Assembly (NCBI GenBank): GCA_048213135.1
Contig: PS015117.1
Coordinates: 39,460-59,977 of the forward strand
DNA length: 20,518 bases
Direction: 5' to 3'
From: Reclinomonas americana ATCC 50394
Lineage: Eukaryota; Jakobida; Jakobea; Jakobida
The position numbers and the translations under genes were made by a program. Under the pieces are notes generated by a model. It had not been told where the DNA came from. It searched no databases and saw only the letters and a program-made list of their open reading frames with translations. Below, piece after piece: positions 1 to 8,800 of this stretch. How positions within the stretch are numbered: the stretch's first letter is position 1; every line of letters begins with the position of its first letter.

Positions 1-250
1 TCTTCCAGTCGACATGCATCGATTACACACCCGTGCACTGCATTGTTTGCAGTCTCTTCGTGCCTGCTCACTGGCTGACCTGCTGCCTTCTCATTCTTGA
101 GTTCCATTCTGACTGTTCTTCTCCCTCTCACTTTACTTGCATCTATTTTCCTTCATCATTCTCTTCTCTTCTCCGTCATGTCTTTTCTATTCCCAGTACG
201 GTACTCTTTGCCTTCTTCTCACTTTCCTCGCTTCTCCCCCCATCCCGCAG
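1..250 (+). other. Upstream intron of the plus-strand coiled-coil gene
   Basis: No coding sequence is supported here. The stretch becomes pyrimidine-rich (long runs of T and C) and ends in a polypyrimidine tract and the acceptor CCGCAG at 245-250, so it reads as the 3' part of an intron. A TTCCAG at 3-8 followed by a GT at 33 could bound a tiny exon, but nothing supports that reading. The 5' end of the gene lies outside the window. Confidence 0.6.
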
Positions 251-3200
251 CGTCAGGCCTCCGACGCAGACACGCAAAAACTCGCCGTCGTCGAAAAGTC
301 ATTCGCCGAGCTGCAGGCCCAATGGTCACAGGTTCGTTTCGGCATGTCCCCGTTGTCCACCTGCGTCGTCGCCGCACTCACTGCATACAAACTCTCTTGT
401 AGCTATCGGAGGAAGCCACAAGCCTCCGTCACATGCACGACGAGCGGTGTAGAGAACTGACAAAGTCGCAAGAGGCCGTGGCATTGGTGCGCTTCCATTG
501 TCACCTTCCTGCGCGCGCGCGCGCGCACCCCTCCGCTCACTTGTTTGCCACTCAGGCCCAAGGAGTGGCGGGAGCTCTCCGGCGGCAGCACGAGGCGCAG
601 GTGGCAGAGGCCGCTAGATTACAAGCAGTGATCGATGAGGTGACAACTGCCGTGTGTGTGCATGCCTTTGCGCTGTGCAGTGCTCTGACACTGTTTGCAG
701 TTGCGGAAAGAGGCTGCAGATTCTGCTGGTTCTCGACAAGCACTGGAGCAGGTGCGTTACCTCGGCTTCCTTTAGCTCCTCGACCCTGTTTACTAATCCC
801 GGTACCACAGGCCAATGCTGACGTGCAGCGCCTCGACGCGCTGGTCCGGAAACACGAAGACACCATCGCCAGCCTCACCGATGCCATTGCCGACCGCGAC
901 GTAATGGTTGAACGGTCTGAGCCCGTACTTGCCTGAATCTCGGGAGCGCACCACTCATCTACCTTTCCCCAAATTAGTCGCGACGAGGAGGTTGAGCGGT
1001 TGAGCGATCGCGTGGAGAAACTCGAGCATCAGTGCAGTGAACTGCGCAGCGGTCGCGTGCAGCTCGACGAGCAATGCCGAGCGCTGCAGCGGCAAAACGC
1101 AATGCTCAACGAATCCGTGCAGACGGAACGTGCCGCTGGCGACAAGCAGGCGAGTCGCCTGGCGCAACTGGAGGTGCGGCTGCGGGAGACGCAGCGACAG
1201 TTGACCGACGAGGAGGATCGCAATCGGCAACTGCTACAAGAGATTCATCGGCTCAATGCGTCTGCATCGCCACTGGTGGCGCCCTCGCCCGTGGTGAGTG
1301 GACTCTTCTCTCGTTATCTGCGAAAGTCTATTCCTGTACTCATTCGCGCACACAGGAGTCCGTGTCAAGCAGCAATGGCGCTAGCAGCACCACCACTGCT
1401 ACCACCACCGCCGCCCCTGCACCGTCCACCGTCCAGCCTGTGTCTCTCGACTCGTCGTTTATCGTGGCGGGATTGGAGCAGAGCCTGGAGAGCGAGCGTG
1501 CACACACCAAAAGATTAACGGAGCGACTGTCGGCGGCTCGTGGCATTCAGGAGAAACTGGAAACGGCACTGGTGAATGCGCAGACGCGTGTCTCGCAACA
1601 GGTGGCCGAGTTGTCGGAGATGCAGTCGCGACTCGAGGACTTGGAGGAGGAGGTGCGCGAGATGCGGGAGGAGAACATTCTTCAGCGCACCACTGCCGAG
1701 GCGGCGGAAAGGGAGCGGTGGGCACTGGCCGGCGATTTGCGCTCCACCGCCGACGAGTTGGCGCGGTGGCAGAAGCAGAGCGATGCGCTGCTGAAGCGTG
1801 CACACGAAGCAGAGGCGCGCAGTTGCGAGGAGCAGACGCGGCTGGCACAGCTCGAGCAGGAGACGGCGCAATTGCGTGCGCAACTGGCGGTCGCTGGCGG
1901 ATCGCAGTCGGTGTCCTCCTCCGCTTTGTCGCCTCGAACCGCCGAAGATCACACGCTGGGACTGGAGGTGGAGTTGGCGGCGGTGACGGGCGGATTGCGG
2001 GCGGTGGAGATGCGCGCGCGACAGTTGGAGACCGAAATGGCGGCGCTGGTGGCGGCTCGCCATCGCGCCGAGACCGAGGCCGCCATGGCCAATGCGCGAG
2101 CTGCCGAACTCGACGTGGCGGTGTTGAGATACGAGACCGAGGCGCGGGCATCGCAGGAGCGCGCCAACAAGTCGGACGAGCTGGCCGCCGAGTTGAAGCA
2201 GACGGTGGGTGACTTGGAGGAGCAGCTGCGCATGTCGCGGTCGTCGGTGGCGGAGTTGGGTGATCAATTGGCCACGGCGTTGGATGCGGAGCGATCGGCG
2301 TATGCCAGTCGGGTGGAGGATTTGCGAGATGATATCGCCAAGGTGAATTTGCGGGAAGGGGAAAGGGAAAGAGAAGAAGGGGACAAGGAGAGATGACACT
2401 TGTTGTTTTCTGTCGTCAGTCAGAGAGCACTCTCAGTGGAGCAATTCAACTTGTGACTGAGCACAATGAGTCTGCAACCTTTTTCACGTCTTTTGTGGTG
2501 TACATTTCCAACGTCTTGAAGTCGACATTCTGATTCTTGTATCTCCTGCGTGTCTCTCAATTTCCTTCCGATCTGTCGCTCACCTGATCCGTTTTCAGTT
2601 TTAGTCTCTCACGGCCAGGATGCAGTGCTTTCGCTGTTGTTCTCTGCGCATTGATGTCCTTCTGTTGATCATGCCTTGGTCTCCTTGTACCTGTCCGTTT
2701 GCAGACCAGCCGTTTGTCTCTCATCCTTTCTTCTCTTGCTGTTGATCTCTGCGAATTGTTGTCCTTCTGTTGATCATTCCGTTGTCTACTTGTGCGCTTT
2801 TTTGTTAATTGCAGATCAGCCCTTTGCCTTTCATTCTTTCTTCTGTCGCACTGCTGCCACTACATGCTCTGTTGCTCGTTGCGGCCTTGTTGCTGATTTA
2901 GTTGACCAGCCATTTATGTCAGAAGAAAGGATGAGAGAAAAAGGGCTGGTTACAAACAACATGAAAGAGCTCACGAGATGGACAGACTCATGTTGCTCTG
3001 TTGTTCTCTGCGCCTTGATGTCCTTCTGTTGATCATGCCTTGGTCTCCTTGCAGCTGTCCATCTTTGTGAGCGCTTTCTTGTTAATTGTAGACCAGCCCT
3101 TTGCCTTTCATTTTTCTTCTGTCGCACTGCTGCCACTACATCCTCTGTCGTTCGTTGCGGCCTTGTTGCTGTTTGAGTTGACCAGCCATTTGTGTCCGCC

Positions 3201-4541
3201 ACACACTCTCTTCTTCATGTCTGTTGTTGTTTTCCTTTCATTCCTCTTCTGTGGTCCTTCTTCTGGTACAGTGTGTGTTGTTCATTTCGGTCTTGTTGCT
3301 GCTTTAATCGACCAGCCCATTTCTCTGTATTCCTCTCCAAGCTACACTTGCAATCGTCCTTGAATCATCCGGAGTACTTCCTCTTCGTGATATTCCTCTA
3401 TTCACCAGCTCTTTGTCTCTTTTGTCACTCTCTCACCCTTTGTTTGTCTACCAGCTCTCCCGCCAGCTGGCCGACACGGAGCGATTGTACGCGGTGGCCA
3501 AACGCGATCTCGACGTGTACAAGGTCAACGCTCGCGAGACGCAAATCGACATGCAGGCCGACATTGACGAACTCAAGCAGCAACTGTCCAGTGCCGGCTC
3601 GTCACCGCGCGAAGTCAATCTCGATGCATTCTCCGACGCCGATGTGGTGGCCCACATGGCGCAGCTGGAGCGCACCATCGAAGCGCGAACGCGATACATT
3701 GATCAGCTGAAGGAGAAGATGGCGGTGCGCTGCACGACCGGTTTTTCTATCTCATTNNNNNNNNNNNNNNNNNNNNNNNNNNNNNNNNNNNNNNGCCTTT
3801 TTTTCTCACACCCCATTGCAGAGCATGCAACACGACGCCGATGCTGCTCGCGCCGAGTGGGAGGTCCGGTGTCGGCACGCGGAGGAGCGGAGTGAAGACC
3901 TGGCGCACGAGGTGCTGGACTTGCGCACGCGACTGTCCACACTGGAGGAGCAGTATGCCGCGCTGGTGCGTCTCTACGACAGCAATGACTTCCCACATGA
4001 CGACTCACTCCTTTGTGTGTCGCAGTTGAAAAAGTCGCAGCAGCTCGAGTCGTCGCTCCGAGATGCACAGCTGGAAGGTGATTTATGGAATTCCTCTTTC
4101 CTTTCTCTTTTCTATACTGTCCTTCTGATTGTCGCCCTCCATTTTCTCAGTGGTTCAAGCCGGCGTGCGCTTCATCGATGCCAACAAGGCACAAAAGGCT
4201 GCGGAAGAACGGTGCGTGTGTCTTGATCTCCCTTTCTCCATGCCTCTTTCTCCTCACTGCTGCTCCTCCTCAGGCGAAAGCAACTGGAGGAGCTGGTGGG
4301 CGACAAGGCGCCACCTCCTGTGGCCGAGCCGCCGCCACCGGCGCACACTCGCCACCGCTCCAGCTCGAGCATCACACCGCCAGCTGCGCTGACCATGCTC
4401 ATGCCTACGAATCCCTCGGCCGCCGCCGCTGCTGTCACTCGCCTCGGCCAGCGCATGCGCTCCGCCAGTGTGGCCAACCGACCCGTCATACCGCCACCAC
4501 AACCGCCGAGCCCACGGTCGCCCACCAATGGGCACTCATGA
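251..4541 (+). CDS. Large coiled-coil protein, 5'-partial, 12 visible exons
   Basis: Exons: 251-331, 403-486, 556-639, 701-751, 811-914, 978-1293, 1356-2342, 3455-3724, 3822-3965, 4026-4077, 4151-4211, 4274-4541. They sum to 2,502 bp, that is 833 residues plus a TGA stop. Every junction is GT-AG and phases match throughout, including phase 2 at 914/978, phase 1 at 4077/4151 and phase 2 at 4211/4274. The protein is mostly heptad-rich coiled coil with a high content of Glu, Arg, Ala, Leu and Gln. It is broken by a Ser/Thr/Ala/Pro linker at about residues 239-275 and ends in a Pro/Ser-rich tail. No motor, catalytic or membrane segment is visible, so I do not assign a family; a structural or cytoskeletal role is inference from composition. 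The true start is upstream of the window, because the first visible exon opens in frame without a start codon. Confidence 0.88.
487..555 (+). repeat. Short intron holding an alternating GC tract
   Basis: This 69-bp intron contains (GC)8 at 511-526. Alternating purine-pyrimidine GC runs can adopt the Z-DNA form; that it does so here is inference. Confidence 0.7.
1356..2342 (+). other. Longest exon of the plus-strand gene: linker plus coiled-coil core
   Basis: This 987-bp exon codes residues 241-569. It opens with a low-complexity Ser/Thr/Ala/Pro linker of about 35 residues (poly-Thr/Ala, then Pro-Ala-Pro-Ser). The motif DSSFIVAG follows at 1449-1472. After it comes near-continuous heptad coiled coil, interrupted by a Ser-rich hinge around 1903-1945 (GGSQSVSSSALSP). 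A motif WQKQSDALLKRA begins with the Trp codon at 1767-1769 and resembles a motif repeated in the kinesin tail of the neighbouring gene. Confidence 0.8.
2343..3454 (+). repeat. Long intron with nested tandem copies and an inverted repeat
   Basis: At 1,112 bp this is the longest intron in the window and is pyrimidine-rich in the sense strand. Related segments begin at about 2635, 2740 and 2999, with a weaker partial copy at about 3222-3320. The 2740-2920 and 2999-3197 copies are nearly identical over long blocks (for example GTCGCACTGCTGCCACTACA). Each copy carries an acceptor-like TTGCAG or TTGTAG followed by ACCAG or ATCAG. Arms at 2704-2734 and 2921-2951 are inverted repeats differing at about 3 of 31 positions. 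No coding potential is supported. Confidence 0.85.
3757..3794. other. Assembly gap (38 N) inside an intron
   Basis: A run of 38 N lies in the intron 3725-3821. It does not affect the coding sequence, since phase 0 exons flank it and the frame continues cleanly. The true intron length is unknown. Confidence 0.95.
4274..4541 (+). other. Terminal exon: Pro/Ser/Ala-rich C-terminal tail
   Basis: After one more coiled-coil turn (RKQLEELVGDK) the last exon becomes disordered-looking: a Pro-rich stretch, a Ser4 run, a polyalanine run of five, basic Arg residues and two more Pro-rich patches before the stop at 4539-4541. Such a tail could be a protein-binding or phosphorylated end, but no specific motif is recognised. 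Confidence 0.8.
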
Positions 4542-4663
4542 TCTAAACACACACGTACACAATCCTAATAATTTCTTGTTTTAAGAGATGAAAGAATACA
4601 CTTGTTTGGTTTGCACTGCGACACATTCGCCGGATTACGTTGCAAAAAGACAAAAACCAGGTC

Positions 4664-4669
4664 AATAAA
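4664..4669 (+). terminator. AATAAA polyadenylation signal of the plus-strand gene
   Basis: A canonical AATAAA sits 123 bp after the TGA stop of the plus-strand gene, followed by an A/G-rich stretch. It lies only 36 bp from the stop codon of the opposing gene, so the plus transcript probably ends inside or just beyond the terminal exon of its neighbour. No AATAAA was found for the minus-strand gene in the sequence after its stop. Confidence 0.6.
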
Positions 4670-4705
4670 AAAGAAAGGAAAGGATGGAAATGAATGGCGG
4701 CGTGA

Positions 4706-5819
4706 TCATCGTCGATCGCCATCGCCCAGTTCGCTGACAGAAAACTCTTGGTCCCATGAGAGACCACCGCCACCGCCACCGCCGTTGCCCATCATGGGCG
4801 ATCTCTGCGGCATACCATGTCGTGAAAGCGACTGTGCTGGTGCCGGCGACATGGTAGACCTGGCCACTGAGATGCGCTCCTCCAGCGCCGTGTGGCGAAT
4901 CGACTGCTGCTTGGCAATCAACACTGCAAAACACCCACTGTCAGCGACACTTTCCATTCTCTTCACCCCACGGCGCGCAGCAAGGACGCAACAATGAGCC
5001 GCGTACTTGTCGCGCAAGATGCTCAGTGTCTCCCGGTTGTGTGCCAACGTCTGCTCCTCGTCGGCCACCGTCTGCTCCAACAGCACAATCGTGCCTCGCA
5101 ACTCGGCCAAGAATCTCTCCAGATCCAGCAAGTTGACTTCAACAATCTGCTTCGACGTCTCCAGCTCCGCCACGCGGATGCGATTGGTGACGGGCGACAT
5201 GGCCTCGTTGAAGCGGCGCAGCGGAGAGCGGAACGATTGCTGCATAATAGTGACAGTGAGAATGATGAATGCAGGCCTTAAAACTCATCTCTCCCTCGCT
5301 CCCTCGCTCCCTCCCTCTCTTTCTACCTCTCTCTGTCTCTCCCTCTCACCTCCAGACGATTGAGTTGCTCAATCTTTTGCGCCACCATCTCCTGCGTAGT
5401 GCGCGACTCCGCGATCGAGCTCTTCAGTCGCACCTGCAACTCGCGGAACGAGTCACGGTCGGCACGAGTGTGCTCGTTCTCCTGCAGCACACGGAGCTGC
5501 TCGTTCAGCGTGGCAAACCGCTTGGCCAGCTCCAGCGATTCTGCGAGAAGTCACTGTTGTGTTAAGAGATACGAAAAAAATAGGAACATCACGCGCCACA
5601 GCACTCACCACCCTCGCTCTCCGCCAGACGGTCCATGAGAGCTTGGTTTTCGGCCTTCAAGCGCGCCATCTGCGCCGACGACTCGATTTCCACACGCTCC
5701 AACTTTTGCGCCAACTCATACGATCGGGCGTCGTTCGCAGCGCGAATGGCACGTGCCGCTTCCACCTCGCTCGACGGCGAACCGGTGCCGGCAGACATGA
5801 ACGAAGAATCGGTCGACAG
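4706..5819 (-). other. C-terminal region: Ser-rich hinge, last coils, Ser-Pro and Gly-rich end
   Basis: Four exons code residues 2803-3090. The region opens with a Ser/Gly hinge (STDSSFMSAGTGSPSSE), then two further coiled-coil stretches separated by QSFRSPLRRFNEAMSPVTNR. The final exon ends in STMSPAPAQSLSRHG, QRSPMM, a run of seven Gly and an acidic-basic tail before TGA at 4706-4708. RSPLR fits the CDK consensus S/T-P-x-K/R, and three more Ser-Pro sites surround it. Phosphorylation is inference. No known kinesin cargo domain is recognised. Confidence 0.82.
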
Positions 5820-8800
5820 CTGTGCGCATGGAATTCAATGAGAAATAGACCCTTAATGATGAACCACACACACCACCAACCTCGCGCGATGTGATGCGCT
5901 CGATGCGCTCCGTGTGCCGGGAGAATGTCACGCCCAAGTTCTGCACCACCCGCTCGAGCTCCTCGACGCGTCGCAGGCGCTGTGCCGACAGCGCCGATGC
6001 ATCGCTCAGCCGCTCGCACGTGATGGAGTGCCGGTGTCGCTCATCGTCCAGCTTTGCCTGCAACTCCTTGATGAGATTCTTGTATCTCGTCAGATTGTCC
6101 TCGGCCTCCTCCACGCGCTTCTGCATCTCGCCAAGGCGATCGCGCAGCTGCCGCTCCGTCTGGTAGCTCTGCGCCAGCTGGTCGTTCATGCGCGCTCGTT
6201 CCAGTGCGCTGTTCTCGGCCGCACTGAGACGCGACTCGTACATGGTAATCGTCTCCTCCAGGTGCAACACTCGCTGCTGCTTGTCCTCCAGCAGTGCTTC
6301 GGCGCGACGGCGAGAGGCCGCCTCCTCGGCCAGGTCCACTTCGAGGGCGGCCACCCGGGCGCGGGAGCTCTGTGTGCCGGAAAGGGAGAAGGGTGAGGGA
6401 AAGGGAGAAGGGAGAGGGAAAGGGAGAAGGGTGAGGGAGGTGAGGGAAAGGGAAGGGGGGAGGGAGAGGGAGTGGAAGGAGAAGGTGAGAAGGAGAAGGG
6501 AAGGGATAGAGAGCGAGGGGAAAGGAGACAGAGAAAAGTGAGAATGAAGGGAAAGAGTAAGAGAGAAAGAGAGAGAGAGAGAGAAAGAGCAGTGATAGAA
6601 AGAGGGAGAGACGGGAACGCAAACGACCAGCAAGACGGACAGCATGATTGGCACAAAGAATGGCAGACAGACAGCGAGAGCGAGAGAGACATACACTGCT
6701 CGCACACCCTTCTCCCTTTCACCCTTGTCTCTCCTTTTCCCCTTTCCCCCTTCCCTTACCCTTCCCCCTTCCCCTCTCTTTCTCCCACTCCATACCTGCA
6801 CCACTGTCTCCAGCGAACTGGTGGCCGTGCTCAGGTCCGCCTCCCGACCGGCCCTCTCGTCCTGCAGATTGCGCTCCAGTGCCGCACAGCGTGCCCGCTG
6901 CGACGCCAGCTGCTCCTCCGCATCCGCCAAGCGCTGCCGCAACGCATCGAAATCACGCTGCAGCTGTTCCACCGTATCATTGCGCTGCGCCAGTGCCCGT
7001 CGCAGACTCACGACCTCGGCCGACGACGACTCCGCCAGGCTGTTGCGCTCGTCGAAGCGCTGCTCGAGGCGTGCGAACTCGTGGCGGGCGGTGGTGATCG
7101 ACACCTCCAGCTTGGTGCGCAGGGTGCGCTCCTCCGAAATCGTGCGTGTCAGCGTCTCGTAGTCATCATTAGCCGCTCCGAGTTGCTGCTCCAGGCGCTG
7201 GCGAGCCTCGGCCTCGCGAGTGAGCTCGCCGTACACATCTTCAGCACGCTTGCGCTGACTCTCTGCCATGTCGCGCCAGTCGGCCAACTGTGCCTCCAGC
7301 ACCTTGACGGTCGACCGTGAGCGTTCCAGCTCCTGCGTGGACGGGTGAGATGACATAACACGAAGGCGGGCAATAACTGAAGGATATCACAAATACAAAG
7401 GGCACGCTGCATCTATCTGTTCACCTCTTGCACCAGTGCTTTTCTCTCGCCATTTCTCTCCCAATCTCTCTCCCATTCTCTCTCTCTCTCTTGCTCTCTC
7501 TCTTTCTGTCTGTCTGTCTGTATATCTGTCAGTTTGACTGTCTGTCTCTTTTTTCTTCTCTCTCTCTCTCTGTCTTCTCTCTCTCTTCGTCTCTCGCTCT
7601 CTCTCTCTCTTCTACCTCTCCCTTCCCCCCCCCCCCTTTCCTTCCCCCCCTCTCCCTTTTCCACCCACTCACCTCCTGCACCACCAACAACCGCTGCGAA
7701 TCGCCGCGCAGCCGCTCCAATGCCGACCGGCTGTCATCCAGAATCTGCTCGAGTTCCTCATGTCGCGACCGCGAGTCGGCGATCATTGCGTCGGCATTGT
7801 CGGCACGGGCGCGCTGTGAGGCCAAGCTGGCCTCCAACTGCGCCGTCAGTGCCAGCAGCTCGTGTGCCTTGGTCTGCGATCGCTCCACACGCGTCTCGGC
7901 GTTGACACGCGCCATGCGCTCACTGCCGAGCGCCGCCTCGAGATCCTCCGCTGACTTGGAGAAGGAATCGGCCGCACGCCGCCACTCCTCCACATCCGAC
8001 TCGAGACTGCTGATACGAGTGCGTGCACTGCGCAGATCGCCAGTCAGCTGTCGAATGTCCTGATCACGCTGCGTCAGCAGCTCCTGCAGTTCGGTGATGC
8101 GGTTCAAGCGTTCCTGCACAAGGGCAAAAGGTAGATGAGATGTCTCCACACGACACGTGCGGAGCAGCAGTGCGCGTCAAACCTTGGCTGCCTCCTCCAG
8201 CGAGGTGATGCGCTGCGTTGTGGACCGCTCGTGCACCACGTCACGCTCCAATGTCGCCAGGCGCTCACGCAGCTCGTTGATCTGCACCTCCAATCGTTTC
8301 CTCTTGGAGGTCTCGGCCAGCAGGTCGCCCTCCAACTTGATGGCGCGAGTGCGCGACTGATCGGCATCGTCTCGCGCCTCGTTCACCTCCTCTGTCATGC
8401 GCTGCGTCACCTGCTCGCGCATGGTACATACGTGTTGCAGCTCGGTGACACGCTCCGTCAGGCGCGTGATACTGTGCGTCAGCTCGGTCTTTTGGTTGAC
8501 CAGCTGCCACAAAAACACACACACAGACAGTGTTGATGAGGGAATGAAGTACACGGAACATGAAGAATCGTGGAATTGCAAACCTCACGGTCCAGTCGTT
8601 CCTTGGTGGAATGCTCTCGCTCGTACAACTCTTGCGTGTCGGCGAGGGCGGACTCGAGTTGCTCGATGCGGTCACGCGCTTGCGACAGTTCGTCCTCCAC
8701 GGCCGAGATGCGCGAGGCGCGTGACTCGGCCGACGCTCGCCACACCTCCACCTCCTTCTCGCGTCCGGCGAGCGCCAATTGTGCCTCCGTCAGTGCACTC

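Noticed and set aside
33-452. Ser/Pro-rich plus-strand frame at the window start
   Set aside because: It translates pyrimidine-rich intron sequence and then runs through exon 251-331 in the wrong frame.
1074-2396. A 440-codon plus-strand frame as a single gene
   Set aside because: Only its part from 1356 is in the coding frame. Upstream it is in a shadow frame of exon 978-1293 and crosses the intron 1294-1355.
2831-3202. Open frame on the minus strand with an internal repeat, as a repetitive protein gene
   Set aside because: The repeat in the protein merely reflects the duplicated intron units, and the frame is antisense to a well-supported intron.
6472-7320. Plus-strand open frame opposite the kinesin exon
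   Set aside because: It is an antisense shadow of the coiled-coil exon 7332-6796 and of a GA-rich intron, with no splice or start context of its own.
5716-7356. A 546-codon open frame on the minus strand that looks like one long exon
   Set aside because: Its middle part is a Ser/Leu/Phe-rich translation of the repeat-filled intron 6370-6795, bounded by good GT and AG sites in matching phase 0. Its last part also runs through the 61-bp intron 5880-5820.
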